The notes below the pieces were generated by a model. The model had not been told where the DNA came from. It did not search any database and was given only the letters and a program-made list of their open reading frames with translations. A program made the position numbers and the translations under genes. A DNA stretch of 64,000 bases from Nakamurella lactea DSM 19367 (GTDB taxonomy: Bacteria; Actinomycetota; Actinomycetes; Mycobacteriales; Nakamurellaceae). Location: NCBI RefSeq assembly GCF_000426645.1, contig NZ_AUFT01000001.1:558001-622000 (forward strand), given 5' to 3'. This document shows, piece by piece, positions 24,561 to 33,625 of this stretch (within the stretch, counting starts at the first letter, position 1; each line of letters starts with the position of its first letter).

Positions 24561-25046
24561 TCACTCCCTGCCGGCCGGCCGCCCGGTCGCGACATCGTCG
24601 CGCCAGGCGTCGAGTATGTCGTTCTGCAGGCCGAACATCTCGCGTTCCTCTTCTGGCTCCGCGTGGTCGTAACCCAACAGGTGCAGCACGCCGTGCACCG
24701 TCAGCAGGTGCAGTTCGTCGTCCAGCCCGTGGCCGGCCTGCTCGGCCTGGGTGGAAGCGACTGCCGGGCAGAGCACCACGTCGCCGAGCAGCGCCGGACC
24801 CGGCCCGGCCTCGTCCGGCCGTCGTGCCGTGTCCAACTCGTCCATCGGGAAACTCATCACGTCGGTCGGACCGGGTTCGTCCATCCACTTGATGTGCAGT
24901 TCCGTCATCGCCTCGACGTCCAGCAGCAGCAGGCTCAGTTCGGCCTGCGGGTGAATGTCCATGCGGTCCAACGTGTATCGCGCGACGGAGATCAGCGCGT
25001 GTTCGTCGACGCCGATACCGGATTCGTTGGCGACCTCGATCGTCAT
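24561..25046 (-). CDS. ybeY: endoribonuclease YbeY
   Basis: A 161-residue metalloprotein with the family zinc motif [11 protein letters not shown] (118-128; ligands His118, His122, His128) near the C-terminus. YbeY acts in 16S rRNA 3'-end maturation and 70S quality control. The ATG at 25046 overlaps the phoH stop (ATGA), so translation is coupled. The longer open frame upstream is phoH in another frame. Confidence 0.95.
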   Translation of the reverse strand: MTIEVANESGIGVDEHALISVARYTLDRMDIHPQAELSLLLLDVEAMTELHIKWMDEPGPTDVMSFPMDELDTARRPDEAGPGPALLGDVVLCPAVASTQAEQAGHGLDDELHLLTVHGVLHLLGYDHAEPEEEREMFGLQNDILDAWRDDVATGRPAGRE

Positions 25047-27334
25047 CGGTGTCCTCGAGAGCCGCGGGAGTCGAACCGGGACCGGTCCTGCCGGTCCGGC
25101 GCCGGCGGATTGTCGACGTCCCACCGTTCGTAGGCCCCGACAATGTCGCCGACCAGCCTGTGCCGCACCACATCCGCCGAGGTGAGCGTCGGGAAGGCGA
25201 TGTCCTCGACGCCGGTGAGGATCTCCCGGACGACCTGCAGGCCGGATTTCTGTCCACCGGGCAGGTCGATCTGGGTGACGTCGCCCGTCACTACGATCTG
25301 CGAGCCGAACCCGAGCCGGGTGAGGAACATCTTCATCTGCTCGGGCGTGGTGTTCTGCGCCTCGTCCAGGATGATGAACGCGTCATTGAGGGTGTTGTGG
25401 GTGACCAGGAAATCGTCAGTCACGTACAGCGAATCCGCGGCGGCCACCTGGATGCACAGAGTGTCCTGGACGCCGACCGGTTCGATGGAGTCGATGAAAC
25501 GCATCGGCCGGCCGCCGCCACCAGATGTCGTGAAGAGTTCCTGTTTGCGGGTGAGGCGAAACGGTTCGACGCCGGGCGGCAGTCTGATGTCCAGTACGTG
25601 CGCGTCATGGTTGTACGGCGCGGGGCGGCCATTGGCTCTCCCCGGAGTGCGGGCGTCGGCAGGGCCGGTGCGGGCGTAGACGACGCCACCCAGCGACTGC
25701 ACGAGAAAGACGACATCGTCGCGCAACTGGTCGGAGTTCGTCGTGTACTGGATGCGGCAGGAGCGCCCACGCTGGGTTACCGGGCCACCGTCGGTATCGA
25801 GCAGTCCCTGCAGGATCGCGTGCCGGACGGCAAACGAGTTGTGCAGGTAACTCGTCGGAATGAATCTCGTGGATGAGTTGGCACCGGCAAGTTCCAGCTC
25901 ACGCAGCACCGCAGTGAGGGGGTTTGCGACGATGACGCCGCCACGTCCGCCGCCTCGGCTCCGCAGCGTGTAGTCGTATCCGCCGAGACCGACGACCTCG
26001 ACGCCGTCGCCGCGTAGACCACTCGCATCGAGAGCGTCCTGAAGTCGTTCGACGAGTTCCGGATCCGCTGACGAAAAGGCGGGGGTCGTTGTCGTCGTGA
26101 TACCGCCGTCACCGAGCAGCAGGCCAAGGGCATATGGATCGAGAGGGATGTCCTGCGGCACCATCTCGCACGGACCCATCACAGGCAACTCGTAACGATG
26201 GAAGTGTGCCTGACGCAGCGAGCCGATCATGTCCTTGGTCTGCACAACACGGGAGCGCGTAGCTCGGCCGTCTTCCCGAGTACTCACCTGCCACAGGTGC
26301 TCGCCGCAGGCCAGCGTTGAGGCACCGTCCTGGGTGCTCACCCGATAGACGTCGCGAGGACCCTGCGGATAAACCCCGAGAACTGGCGTAGGCCCGCCGT
26401 CGGAACCGATCACCAGATCGCCCACCCGCAGCGATCCGATGGCGCGGAATCCGTCCGGCGTGAGCACCTTCGCGTTGTAGGGCTGCGCGCGGCCACGCAT
26501 GTATGCCAGCGGTGCGACCTCGATGGTGCCGGCGGCCATCAGCCGCGGGATCGACTCCGGGTCCAACATGTCGTGCAACGCGTCGTACAGCGGCCGCAGG
26601 TAGGGATCGATCTTCTCGTTCAACGTGCCCGGCAGGTAGCCGAGCCGCTCGCCGGCCTCCACCGCCGGCCTGGTCAGGATGATCCTGGTGACCTGCTTGG
26701 CCTGCAGGGACTGGACCGCTTTGGCCATTGCCAGGTATGTCTTGCCGGTACCGGCCGGGCCGATCCCGAAGACCACGGTGTGCTTGTCGATGGCGTCGAC
26801 GTAGCGCCGCTGGTTGAGGGTCTTGGGCCGGATGGTGCGGCCACGCCGGGAGATGATGTTGAGTCCGAGTACTTCGCTCGGGCTCTCGGCTCCCGACGCA
26901 TGGGCTCCGGCGTTCTCGGCGGTCGCAGTGGCGTCCAGCATGCCGACGGTGCGGCTGACGGCGTCCTCGGTGAGCACCGATCCGGACTCCTGCAGCGCGA
27001 TCAGCTCCTGCAGCACCTTCTCGGCGAAGGCGACATCGGCGGCCGAACCCTTCAGGGTGATCCGATTGCCCCGCACGTGGATGTCGGCGGCCAACTGCTG
27101 CTCGAGCCGACGCAGGATCACGTCCCGGGAGCCGAGCAGCCCGAGCATTGCCCTCTCGTCGGGGACGACTACGGCTGATTCGGTGGGTCCAGAGGCATTC
27201 TTCGACCGTCGTGGCGTTGCCACCGAGGTGTCGACCGCCTGTGCGAACGGGTCCTGACCGTGGGAGAGACCGCGATCGCTCGCGGCCGAACTGGTGTCCG
27301 GCACCTGGGTCGTTGCCTGCTTCCTGCCCTGCAC
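25043..27334 (-). CDS. phoH: PhoH-family ATPase interrupted by an intein
   Basis: The reading frame is 763 residues, against about 350 for PhoH proteins, because 365 residues of intein lie in frame. The mature extein is residues 1-282 plus 648-763. It contains an N-terminal RNA-binding-like domain (about 60-115), P-loop GPAGTGKT (192-199) and, after the intein, Walker [10 protein letters not shown] and the sensor motif [12 protein letters not shown]. PhoH is an ATPase linked to RNA metabolism and is commonly operonic with ybeY, as here. Start is GTG at 27334; other starts further in are possible because the first 55 residues are low-complexity. Splicing must occur for the ATPase to be complete, since the intein separates Walker A from Walker B. 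Confidence 0.93.
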   Translation of the reverse strand: MQGRKQATTQVPDTSSAASDRGLSHGQDPFAQAVDTSVATPRRSKNASGPTESAVVVPDERAMLGLLGSRDVILRRLEQQLAADIHVRGNRITLKGSAADVAFAEKVLQELIALQESGSVLTEDAVSRTVGMLDATATAENAGAHASGAESPSEVLGLNIISRRGRTIRPKTLNQRRYVDAIDKHTVVFGIGPAGTGKTYLAMAKAVQSLQAKQVTRIILTRPAVEAGERLGYLPGTLNEKIDPYLRPLYDALHDMLDPESIPRLMAAGTIEVAPLAYMRGRAQPYNAKVLTPDGFRAIGSLRVGDLVIGSDGGPTPVLGVYPQGPRDVYRVSTQDGASTLACGEHLWQVSTREDGRATRSRVVQTKDMIGSLRQAHFHRYELPVMGPCEMVPQDIPLDPYALGLLLGDGGITTTTTPAFSSADPELVERLQDALDASGLRGDGVEVVGLGGYDYTLRSRGGGRGGVIVANPLTAVLRELELAGANSSTRFIPTSYLHNSFAVRHAILQGLLDTDGGPVTQRGRSCRIQYTTNSDQLRDDVVFLVQSLGGVVYARTGPADARTPGRANGRPAPYNHDAHVLDIRLPPGVEPFRLTRKQELFTTSGGGGRPMRFIDSIEPVGVQDTLCIQVAAADSLYVTDDFLVTHNTLNDAFIILDEAQNTTPEQMKMFLTRLGFGSQIVVTGDVTQIDLPGGQKSGLQVVREILTGVEDIAFPTLTSADVVRHRLVGDIVGAYERWDVDNPPAPDRQDRSRFDSRGSRGHR
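25394..26488 (-). other. in-frame intein in PhoH, class 3 features with LAGLIDADG endonuclease
   Basis: Residues 283-647 of the phoH product. The insertion is between RGR282 and T648 (consensus PhoH MRGRTLNDAF). The intein begins with Ala283 ([14 protein letters not shown]) rather than Cys or Ser. Block B is ACGEHLWQV with His346 and Trp348, block F has Cys627 (DTLCIQV), and block G is FLVTHN with Thr645, His646, Asn647. Trp-Cys-Thr at these places is the WCT triplet of class 3 inteins, which use the block F Cys instead of residue 1. Two LAGLIDADG-like blocks, [12 protein letters not shown] (401-412) and [11 protein letters not shown] (508-518), indicate a homing endonuclease. +1 residue is Thr. 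Confidence 0.92.
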
Positions 27335-27444
27335 GGGCGCTGCCTGCGGAATCTGATCCTCCCATTCTAACGGCGCGGTCGGACGTTGGCCCGACAGTTT
27401 CGCCGAGCGCGATCTTCGCCCACGGGACAGCGCCGGGATCCGGA

Positions 27445-28194
27445 TCAGAACATTGCGACCGCCGGGTCGATGCCCGGGAGGGTGGCGCGGCCGGCCAGCG
27501 CTCGGGCGAACGCGATCGCGTCGTAGGTCGGTAGACCTACGCCGTCGAGCCCGATGGCGCCGGTCGCCGGAAAGTCACCGCCAGCCGGCCCGGTGAGTCG
27601 CACCGACCGCCTGTTGTCGACGCTCCACTCGGACACCAGGTCGCCGACGATCACCCCGTCGTGCCCGGCGGTCGGCGCCGGGTCCCGGCCGACGGCGCGA
27701 CAGATGTCCAGCCGATGCATCCAGCAGTCGCGGGTGTAGATCGGTCCCAGCAGGTAACCGAACGACGCCGCACCCAATGGTGCGGGGAAGCGGACGGTCA
27801 GCCGGCGGATCGGCGCCGGGATCCTGGACCGGGCGCGTACACCGCGGGCCGCCGCATCGGCCAGCGCGGCTCGCAGTTCCACCAGCGACATCGACTCCCG
27901 CTCCTGGATCTGTGTCTCGTTGACCGCCGCCATCCGTTCCCGATCCCCCTGGCGCGCCTTGCCTTTGCGCTGCTGACGAATCTGCTCACGGATCGACGCG
28001 GTGGCCTCGGCGGCACCGATCAGGTGAGCGACCACGTCGCGCACCGTCCACAGTTCGCAGTCGGTCGGCCTGTTCCACTCTTCGTCACCCAGCTCGGGCA
28101 GCAGCGCCAACACCTTCCGATACTCGTGTTCGGCGAGACTCATCCATTGCGCATGGGTCAGGACGTCACGGGCCCGTTGCGGTGTATGTGTCAT
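27445..28194 (-). CDS. maleylpyruvate isomerase-family, mycothiol-dependent enzyme
   Basis: A 249-residue DinB-fold protein. The motifs LWTVRDVVAHLIGAAE (His metal ligand, about 45-60) and the late RDCWMHRLDICRAVG (about 162-176) are those of the actinobacterial maleylpyruvate isomerase/mycothiol transferase family. The ATG at 28194 overlaps the TetR stop (ATGA), so it is expressed with that regulator. The substrate is not known; the link with TetR and the divergent exporter suggests xenobiotic handling. Confidence 0.82.
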   Translation of the reverse strand: MTHTPQRARDVLTHAQWMSLAEHEYRKVLALLPELGDEEWNRPTDCELWTVRDVVAHLIGAAEATASIREQIRQQRKGKARQGDRERMAAVNETQIQERESMSLVELRAALADAAARGVRARSRIPAPIRRLTVRFPAPLGAASFGYLLGPIYTRDCWMHRLDICRAVGRDPAPTAGHDGVIVGDLVSEWSVDNRRSVRLTGPAGGDFPATGAIGLDGVGLPTYDAIAFARALAGRATLPGIDPAVAMF

Positions 28195-28766
28195 CTCGAC
28201 TCCCGGAGAACATGGTCGGCGTACATCTGGACGGCCGGCCCGACCAACGCGGTCCACCGGCTGCCGCCCGGATCGTTGGACAGCTGTTGGGCGGCAAGGC
28301 CACTGACCAGGGCCGTCCAGATATCGAGGTGCGCCGGATCGGTGATGCCGAACTTGGCGAACTCCTCTCGTTGGACGGCGACAACTTCCTGGGCGACGGC
28401 GTACGCCGGGGCGGACGGCTCGAAACCGGGAACGGTGCGTTGGAACAACAATTGATGCCGGACCGGGTCACTGACGCAGAAATCGAGAAACGCCGTTGCG
28501 GCCGATCGCAACGCCTCACGGGGCGTCCCGTCGACATGCACAGCACGCATGGCGGCGAGGAACTGGCGGTTCCCGTCGGCGAACATCTCGTCGTAGATGG
28601 CGTGTTTCGACCGGAAGTAGGAATACAGGCTGGGCGCTGTCACACCGACGGCGGCGGCGACGTCCTTCAGCGAGAACCCCGTCAGTCCCTTCAGCCGGGC
28701 GAGCGACCAACAGGCGGCGAGGATCTGCTCGCGGGCTCGTTGATGACGCGATGGCGCACTGAGCAC
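28191..28766 (-). CDS. TetR-family transcriptional regulator
   Basis: A 191-residue regulator with an N-terminal helix-turn-helix (about 12-58: FSLKDVAAAVGVTAPSLYSYFRSK) and a C-terminal ligand-binding domain of the TetR_C_33-like type. GTG start. It is coupled to the mycothiol-type enzyme gene and divergent from the MFS exporter, with 116 bases between. That region holds three ATTCG words (28790, 28801, 28820) but no clear palindrome. Most likely it represses its own operon and the exporter. Confidence 0.88.
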   Translation of the reverse strand: MLSAPSRHQRAREQILAACWSLARLKGLTGFSLKDVAAAVGVTAPSLYSYFRSKHAIYDEMFADGNRQFLAAMRAVHVDGTPREALRSAATAFLDFCVSDPVRHQLLFQRTVPGFEPSAPAYAVAQEVVAVQREEFAKFGITDPAHLDIWTALVSGLAAQQLSNDPGGSRWTALVGPAVQMYADHVLRESR

Positions 28767-28882
28767 GATGTCGACCTAAGTCCGACCGGATTCGAACTGC
28801 ATTCGGCAATCCTAATACCATTCGATACCGGACACCAGACCGCACCGACCATTTGTCAGCGAACGCATGATCCACTGGGTAG

Positions 28883-30124
28883 GTGGCGCACAACGGGGTC
28901 CTGACGTACCCGGCATTTGTCCGCTTCTGGATCGCCGATGCCGTGTCGAATCTCGGCACCTTCGTTTCCGGGCTGGCCCTGCAGCTGCTGCTGATCCAGA
29001 CGATGCACGCGAACCAGACCGAGCTCGGGCTGATCCGGACCGCGCAGTGGCTGCCGTACCTGTTGTTCGGCCTGTTGGCCGGCGTGCTGGTCGACCGGGT
29101 GCGGCGCCGGCCGGTGCTGATCGTCACCGACGTGTGCTGCGCGCTGCTGTTCTGCGCGGTGGGTGTGCTGGCGCTCGCCGGCGTGCTGACGGTGCCGGCG
29201 TTGGCGGTGCTGGTGTTTCTGGCCGGCGTCGCATCGATGTTCTTCCGGGCCGCTCACCAGTCGTTGCTGCCGAGCCTGGTTCCGTTGCCACTGCTGCCGG
29301 CGGCGACTTCCCGACTGGAGCAGACCTGGAACGCGGCGCAGTCGGTGGGTCCGCTGGTGGCTGGAGCGCTGGTGCGGTTCCTGTCCGCGCCGATCGCCGT
29401 GCTGGCGGACGCGGCGACCTACGCCGTCTCCGCAGCGGTGCTCGGCACTGTCCGGGTGGCCGAGCCGGTTCCGGAGCGGGCACCGGACCGGCACCTCTGG
29501 CGGGAGCTGAAGGAAGGCGCCGGTTGGGTGTATCGGCACCGAACACTTGCGCCGTATGCGATCTCGCTGCACCTGTGGTTCTTCTTCAATTCCCTGGTGA
29601 CCACGGTGCTGGTCTTCTTCGCGGCCGTGGACCTACAACTGGACGCGCTGACCATCGGACTGGTCCTGGCCTGCGCTGGGGTCACCGGGGTGTTGGGCGC
29701 CGGTCTGGCGCCGCGGCTGGGCGATCGGTTCGGGCTCGGCCGGGTGTACACGGCGGCCGAGTGGCTGAGCCCGGTCGCCTACCTGGTGGTGCTATTCGCC
29801 CGACCGGGCTGGGCGGGGATCGCCGCCCTGGTCTGCAGCCAATTGCTGTTCGGGCTCAGCCTCGGCCTGAAGGGCCCACTGGAGGGCAGCTATCGCAACG
29901 CGGTGACGCCGGATCGCTTGCGGGGACGGATGAATGCCACCATCCGTTCGCTGAACTGGGGGTCGATCGCGGTTTCCGCTCCGCTCGGCGGGCTGATCGC
30001 TGCCACCTGGGGCAATCGCCCGGCCATCGCGGTCGGGATCGTGGGGTTGTCGGTCGCGGCGCTGGTGGTGAACGTGTCTCCGTTCCGCTCGGCCAGGATG
30101 CCAGAAGAAGTGGCCGGAAGCTGA
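28883..30124 (+). CDS. MFS exporter (MFS_3 / enterobactin-exporter EntS-like)
   Basis: The 413-residue protein has about 12 hydrophobic segments and the motif A-like loop VDRVRRRPVLI (about 73-83). The overall pattern (FRFWIADAVSNLG-like start, long central loop RHLWRELKEGAGWVYRH) matches the MFS_3 group of drug/siderophore exporters. The GTG start has no strong ribosome-binding site. Divergent from tetR, and convergent with the membrane protein gene 2 bases downstream. Confidence 0.87.
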   Translation: MAHNGVLTYPAFVRFWIADAVSNLGTFVSGLALQLLLIQTMHANQTELGLIRTAQWLPYLLFGLLAGVLVDRVRRRPVLIVTDVCCALLFCAVGVLALAGVLTVPALAVLVFLAGVASMFFRAAHQSLLPSLVPLPLLPAATSRLEQTWNAAQSVGPLVAGALVRFLSAPIAVLADAATYAVSAAVLGTVRVAEPVPERAPDRHLWRELKEGAGWVYRHRTLAPYAISLHLWFFFNSLVTTVLVFFAAVDLQLDALTIGLVLACAGVTGVLGAGLAPRLGDRFGLGRVYTAAEWLSPVAYLVVLFARPGWAGIAALVCSQLLFGLSLGLKGPLEGSYRNAVTPDRLRGRMNATIRSLNWGSIAVSAPLGGLIAATWGNRPAIAVGIVGLSVAALVVNVSPFRSARMPEEVAGS

Positions 30125-30126
30125 CC

Positions 30127-31200
30127 TCAGCCGGTGGCCCCCGGGCCGAGGCGACCGGCGCTGTAAGAAACGATCGGGAGCCGGTGCAGGCCCCGGATAC
30201 CGACCACCGCCGCCGGGATACCAACCGCAGCCACCACCAGCATTTGCACCACGCAGGTGACAAGAACGGTGTCGCGCAGCGGGTCTTCGACGGAGAGGAC
30301 GACAGCCAGGTCGGCAGCGGTGGCCGCGCGCCACAACAGAGCGGCCGCGGCAAGGCTGGCGATCGCAAGCAGCCGTCCGACGTCTGCCTCATCGCAGGGG
30401 CGTCGCCGTGACAGCAGCAAGGCCGGTGCCGCGACGACTACGGCGACGCACCACAGGCCAGGTTCGTCGATCAGCGCCGCGGTCACGCCGACCGGGAAGT
30501 GCCGAGCCAACGGGAGCGCCTGCAGCGCAACGATTCCCGCAGTCCAGGCGATCAGCCAGGGTCGCCGCACAACCTGTGGCGTGTCACGCCGGAAGGCGCC
30601 GATCGCTGCGATGACGGTCACTTGTACCAGCAACGGCACCCAATAGCCGAGCAGTCCAACGAACTCCAGGCTGCCCGCCAACAATGGCACCATCGCGATC
30701 GCTCCGAGCAGTTGGGCAATCCTGGCCCGACCGAAGACGACGAACACGAAGGCCGGAATCCACAACACCGGCGCATTCGGGGCGATGACCTGCCAGAGGT
30801 TGCCGCTATTGATCGGCTCCGCAACCTCCGGCTTCGGCCACCACGGCGTGCCGCCCCAACGGGCCTGCAGCATCAGCGCGGCCCACAACGCCAGCATCAG
30901 CAGACCGAGCAGCGCGACGTTTCTGGTGGCCTCGGCGCGGACCCGGTACCGCGCGGGCGCATCGACGCCACCCCACCGCAGACGCAGCGCCAGGCTCAGC
31001 ACACTGACCTTCTCGGCCAGGCTGGGCCGACCATAGGTTGCGGTGACGTCGGCGAGCTCGGGCTGTTCGGAGTAACGACTCTCCACGAAGGTGTCGACCA
31101 TTTCCTGTTCGCGAACAGCTCGATAGGCCGGCGGCAGCACCCGCAGCAGCCGTCGATAGCGAGCTTCCAGCAGGCCGGAGTCGGCGTCCTGATTCGTCAT
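30127..31200 (-). CDS. PadR-linked integral membrane protein, unknown function
   Basis: A 357-residue protein with a hydrophilic N-terminal 85 residues (an RRLLRVLPPAYRAVREQEMVDTF segment like that of anti-sigma/permease-associated proteins) and about eight transmembrane segments from residue 85 to 350. The ATG at 31200 overlaps the padR stop in ATGA. Proteins with this layout are often encoded directly after PadR regulators in actinobacteria and may form part of an envelope-stress or ABC-related system. No transporter motif is visible. Confidence 0.75.
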   Translation of the reverse strand: MTNQDADSGLLEARYRRLLRVLPPAYRAVREQEMVDTFVESRYSEQPELADVTATYGRPSLAEKVSVLSLALRLRWGGVDAPARYRVRAEATRNVALLGLLMLALWAALMLQARWGGTPWWPKPEVAEPINSGNLWQVIAPNAPVLWIPAFVFVVFGRARIAQLLGAIAMVPLLAGSLEFVGLLGYWVPLLVQVTVIAAIGAFRRDTPQVVRRPWLIAWTAGIVALQALPLARHFPVGVTAALIDEPGLWCVAVVVAAPALLLSRRRPCDEADVGRLLAIASLAAAALLWRAATAADLAVVLSVEDPLRDTVLVTCVVQMLVVAAVGIPAAVVGIRGLHRLPIVSYSAGRLGPGATG

Positions 31201-31559
31201 ACCGCCTCCCCGGCCGCAGGTTCGGCGCCAACGCCGGCCGCCCACCCGGCCAGCCGCTCGGTGGCAGTCCTGGCGTTCGCCGCCTGCCGGGCAGCCTCTC
31301 GCGCCAGCAGGCGATGCCCGTCGTCGGTGAGTCGGTAGTAGCGCCGGAACCTGCCGCTGACAACCTCTTCCCGGTCGAGTTCGACCGCGCCTTCGGCGGC
31401 CATTCGGTCCAGGACGCCGTACAGCGTGCCGACCCGTGGTTTCACCCGCCCGTCGGACAGCTCGGTCACGGCTTTGAGAATCGAGTAGCCGTGCAGCGGC
31501 TGTCCAACGAGCGCCGTCAGCACGAAAAACGCCTGTTCGGTCATCCAGCGTGGTGGCAT
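31197..31559 (-). CDS. PadR-family transcriptional regulator
   Basis: A 120-residue winged-helix regulator with the PadR core HGYSILKAVTELSDGRVKPR, VGTLYGVLDRMAAEG and the wing SGRFRRYYRLTDDG, then a short C-terminal helix (PadR s1 subgroup length). The ATG is about 6 bases after a good -10 box, so the message may be leaderless. It is coupled to the membrane protein gene and probably autoregulates. Confidence 0.9.
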   Translation of the reverse strand: MPPRWMTEQAFFVLTALVGQPLHGYSILKAVTELSDGRVKPRVGTLYGVLDRMAAEGAVELDREEVVSGRFRRYYRLTDDGHRLLAREAARQAANARTATERLAGWAAGVGAEPAAGEAV

Positions 31560-31565
31560 TCACCG

Positions 31566-31594
31566 AATATACTGCTGAACAGACTATTGGCCAA
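31566..31594 (-). promoter_or_regulatory. padR promoter, probably leaderless
   Basis: On the minus strand: -35 TTGGCC (31589-31594), a 17-base spacer, -10 TATATT (31566-31571), then 6 bases to the padR ATG. The distance puts the transcription start at or next to the A of the start codon. Confidence 0.6.
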
Positions 31595-31607
31595 CGGGGC
31601 TGACGAT

Positions 31608-32717
31608 TCAGCCGGCGGACCGCAGCACGCCGAGCAATCCGTGGGCCTCATCGTCGGGCCCTGCGCTGAACCACACGTCCGAGGTGGCGGCGGAGGTGCC
31701 GTTGCCCGGCATCAATGCCCAGAGCCCGTCGATCTCGAGCGGCCGGCCGGCGGTGTTGCGCAGCGTTGCCAGCTGCCGTCCGGTCCACGGGTTGTAGGCG
31801 TGGATCCGACCGTCACCGAAGTTGCCCACCAGCAGGGCGCCACTGAGGCCCCCGAAACCGGCCGGGGCGATGGTCATTCCCCAGGGCGAGTTGAGCGCGC
31901 CACGCCGGATCAGGTGCGCGACGAACCGGCCGCTGCGGTCGTAGGCATTGACGAAGCCGTGACCGGCGCCGGCCACGTCGTCCTTGCCCGCCCGGTCCTG
32001 CTTGGCGTAACTGACCAGGACCCGATCGCCGACGACCGCGACGTTGAACGGCGCGTACCCGTGCGGGATACCGATGCTGCGGAACGCGTGGTTCCCGGTG
32101 ACCCGCTGGAAGTTCGCGTCGAACACATCGATCCGGGCGTGGTGGAAGTCAGCTGCCAACAGCCGCGGCGCCATCGGATCGGCGATCAGCGCGAGCCCCT
32201 TGTAGACGGCGCCGGGGCTGTGCGCTACCGTCACCGCCTCCGTGGCGGTGCCGGTTGGATTCCAGCCCGCCAACTCACCGTTCTCGGTGGCGAACAGGAA
32301 GCGCGCGGCGCCCGTCTTGCCGCCGGTCGACAGGGTGAATCCGGTGGTGCTGTTGAAGACCGTTCCGGTCGGCGCGCCGTCCGGAATGCTGACCACCAGC
32401 GGGTTGATCGTCGGCGGGTCGCCGGCCAGGTACAGCGTGGACAGACCGGTACCGTTGTCGGCTGCCCAGACCGGCGTGGTCGGGCCGGCCGTCAAGCCCC
32501 ACGGGTTCACCAGGTTCGGGTCGGTGACGGCCGCCCATCCCGGCACGTCGGACACCAGATTGACCTGGCTGTACTCGATGTCGGCCGGATGATGGTGCCG
32601 GTGATTCGGATGCGTCGCTGCTGCCGCCGGAGCTGTGGCGCTGACGATCAGGGCGGCAGCCGCCGCGATTCCCGTCACCACTGATGTGCGTCGCAAGTGC
32701 GCTGACGATGTGCTCAT
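31608..32717 (-). CDS. secreted TIGR03118-family beta-propeller-like protein
   Basis: A 369-residue exported protein. The signal peptide is residues 1-37 (Arg-rich start, Ala-rich core, ending PAAAAT). The mature part has repeated blade-like segments: VNPWGLTAGPTTPVWAADNG, FLFATENGELAGWNP, YKGLALI, FHHARIDVFDANF and NSPWGMTIAPAGFG, the pattern of TIGR03118. Function of the family is unknown; a six-blade propeller is expected. ATG at 32717 has GAGGAGG upstream. A His-rich patch follows the signal peptide (HPNHRHHHP). Confidence 0.82.
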   Translation of the reverse strand: MSTSSAHLRRTSVVTGIAAAAALIVSATAPAAAATHPNHRHHHPADIEYSQVNLVSDVPGWAAVTDPNLVNPWGLTAGPTTPVWAADNGTGLSTLYLAGDPPTINPLVVSIPDGAPTGTVFNSTTGFTLSTGGKTGAARFLFATENGELAGWNPTGTATEAVTVAHSPGAVYKGLALIADPMAPRLLAADFHHARIDVFDANFQRVTGNHAFRSIGIPHGYAPFNVAVVGDRVLVSYAKQDRAGKDDVAGAGHGFVNAYDRSGRFVAHLIRRGALNSPWGMTIAPAGFGGLSGALLVGNFGDGRIHAYNPWTGRQLATLRNTAGRPLEIDGLWALMPGNGTSAATSDVWFSAGPDDEAHGLLGVLRSAG

Positions 32718-32831
32718 CGGGCCTCCTCGGGGCCGGGCGCAGCGCGCCTCGGCCGGCCGCTGTGACACCCACCCATCACCACGAGGCAGCATTCCTCCGG
32801 GTTCACCGCCACCCGCCGTCGCTCGGGCCGC

Positions 32832-32863
32832 GGGCCGTTCGGCCCGGCCGGGCCGAACGGCCC
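32832..32863. terminator. 32-bp perfect palindrome between HIT and TIGR03118 genes
   Basis: GGGCCGTTCGGCCCGG is followed directly by its exact complement, giving a 32-bp uninterrupted palindrome. It lies about 50 bases past the HIT gene stop and 115 bases before the next gene, so it probably terminates the HIT transcript. A dyad-symmetric protein site is an alternative. Confidence 0.55.
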
Positions 32864-32878
32864 AGCCGGGGCGACCCC

Positions 32879-32932
32879 CAGCTGTGCGGCCAAGATCAGC
32901 CGCGCGGCCAGGCTCAGCCGGGCGGCCAGTCG
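32879..32932. repeat. three imperfect 18-bp tandem repeats at the 3' end of the HIT gene
   Basis: Units start at 32879, 32897 and 32915 and share CAGC..GCGGCCA with a few substitutions. The third unit contains the HIT stop codon and last codons; the first two lie just downstream. It looks like slipped-strand duplication of the gene's end. Confidence 0.55.
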
Positions 32933-33261
32933 AACGGTCGGCCACCCAGCAGGTGCAGGTGGGTGTGGTGCACGGTCTGTCCGGCGTCATCCCCGGTGTT
33001 GAATACCATCCGGTAGCCGGGCTCGACGATGCCCTCGTCGGCGGCGATCCGACCGGCCGCCTGCACCAGCTCGCCGACCGCAGCCGGGTCGGCGGCGGCC
33101 AGGGACGCAGCGTTCGGCGTGTGCTCGAGCGGTATCACCAGGATGTGGGTCGGGGCCTTTGGATCGATGTCCCGGAAGGCGAGTACGTGCGCGTCCCGAT
33201 GGACGACGTCGGCCGGGATGTCGCCGGTGATGATCTTGCAGAACAGGCAATCTGCGCTCAT
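32914..33261 (-). CDS. HIT-family (HINT-like) nucleotide hydrolase
   Basis: A 115-residue HIT protein with zinc-like Cys5/Cys8 at the N-terminus (CLFC) and the histidine triad HTHLHLL (His99, His101, His103) at the C-terminus. It hydrolyses nucleoside phosphoramidates or adenylates. The length and C-terminal GGRPFDWPPG are typical of bacterial HINT proteins. HIT genes often lie near rsmE and phoH, which fits the flanking blocks. Confidence 0.92.
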   Translation of the reverse strand: MSADCLFCKIITGDIPADVVHRDAHVLAFRDIDPKAPTHILVIPLEHTPNAASLAAADPAAVGELVQAAGRIAADEGIVEPGYRMVFNTGDDAGQTVHHTHLHLLGGRPFDWPPG

Positions 33262-33361
33262 GCTGGCGACGCTACCGCTCGACGGAGGGCGCGCTGCTAC
33301 TCGTGTGCAGGGTCAGACGCGTCCTGGGTCAGACGCCGTGCTGGCCGGAAGAGGTGCCGGG

Positions 33362-33625
33362 TCAGCCGTTGATGGCGATCGTTCCCGAATAGTCGGGAAG
33401 CGCGGACGGCAGTGACGCCGTCCTCGCCCGACCGGAGTCGATCTCGTTCGCGAGGGTCAGGGTCGCATAGGTGTCCCCGACGGTTCGGGCCGGCGGTCCG
33501 GGGGGCGGAATCGGTGCGCTGGTAACTCCGGCGCCGATCGGCGAGGCGCCGGCCGTGCCACCCGGGCCGAGCAGAACTGCGGCCGCGGCGATCGGAACAG
33601 CCAGTCCGGCAACTACTTTCCTCAT
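33362..33625 (-). CDS. small secreted protein, unknown
   Basis: An 87-residue protein with a signal peptide (1-28, MRKVVAGLAVPIAAAAVLL, cleavage near GASP) and a short Pro-rich then hydrophilic mature part of about 58 residues. No Cys. The ATG at 33625 has GGAGGTCAGC upstream, a strong ribosome-binding site. No family recognised. It is alone between the HIT gene and a 319-base gap. Confidence 0.65.
   Translation of the reverse strand: MRKVVAGLAVPIAAAAVLLGPGGTAGASPIGAGVTSAPIPPPGPPARTVGDTYATLTLANEIDSGRARTASLPSALPDYSGTIAING

Noticed and set aside
28767-28882. tRNA-like GTTCGAATCC on the minus strand
   Set aside because: The flanking bases do not form a T-arm stem or a cloverleaf, so it is a chance match. 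The three ATTCG words there were too short to call an operator.
28867-30411. 514-codon open frame in another frame of the MFS gene
   Set aside because: Same-strand shadow of the MFS exporter with Arg/Gly/Ala-rich, motif-free sequence.
31201-31563. Fusion of the membrane protein with upstream 121 codons
   Set aside because: That stretch is the PadR gene read in the wrong frame; the ATGA overlap at 31197-31200 gives a natural start.
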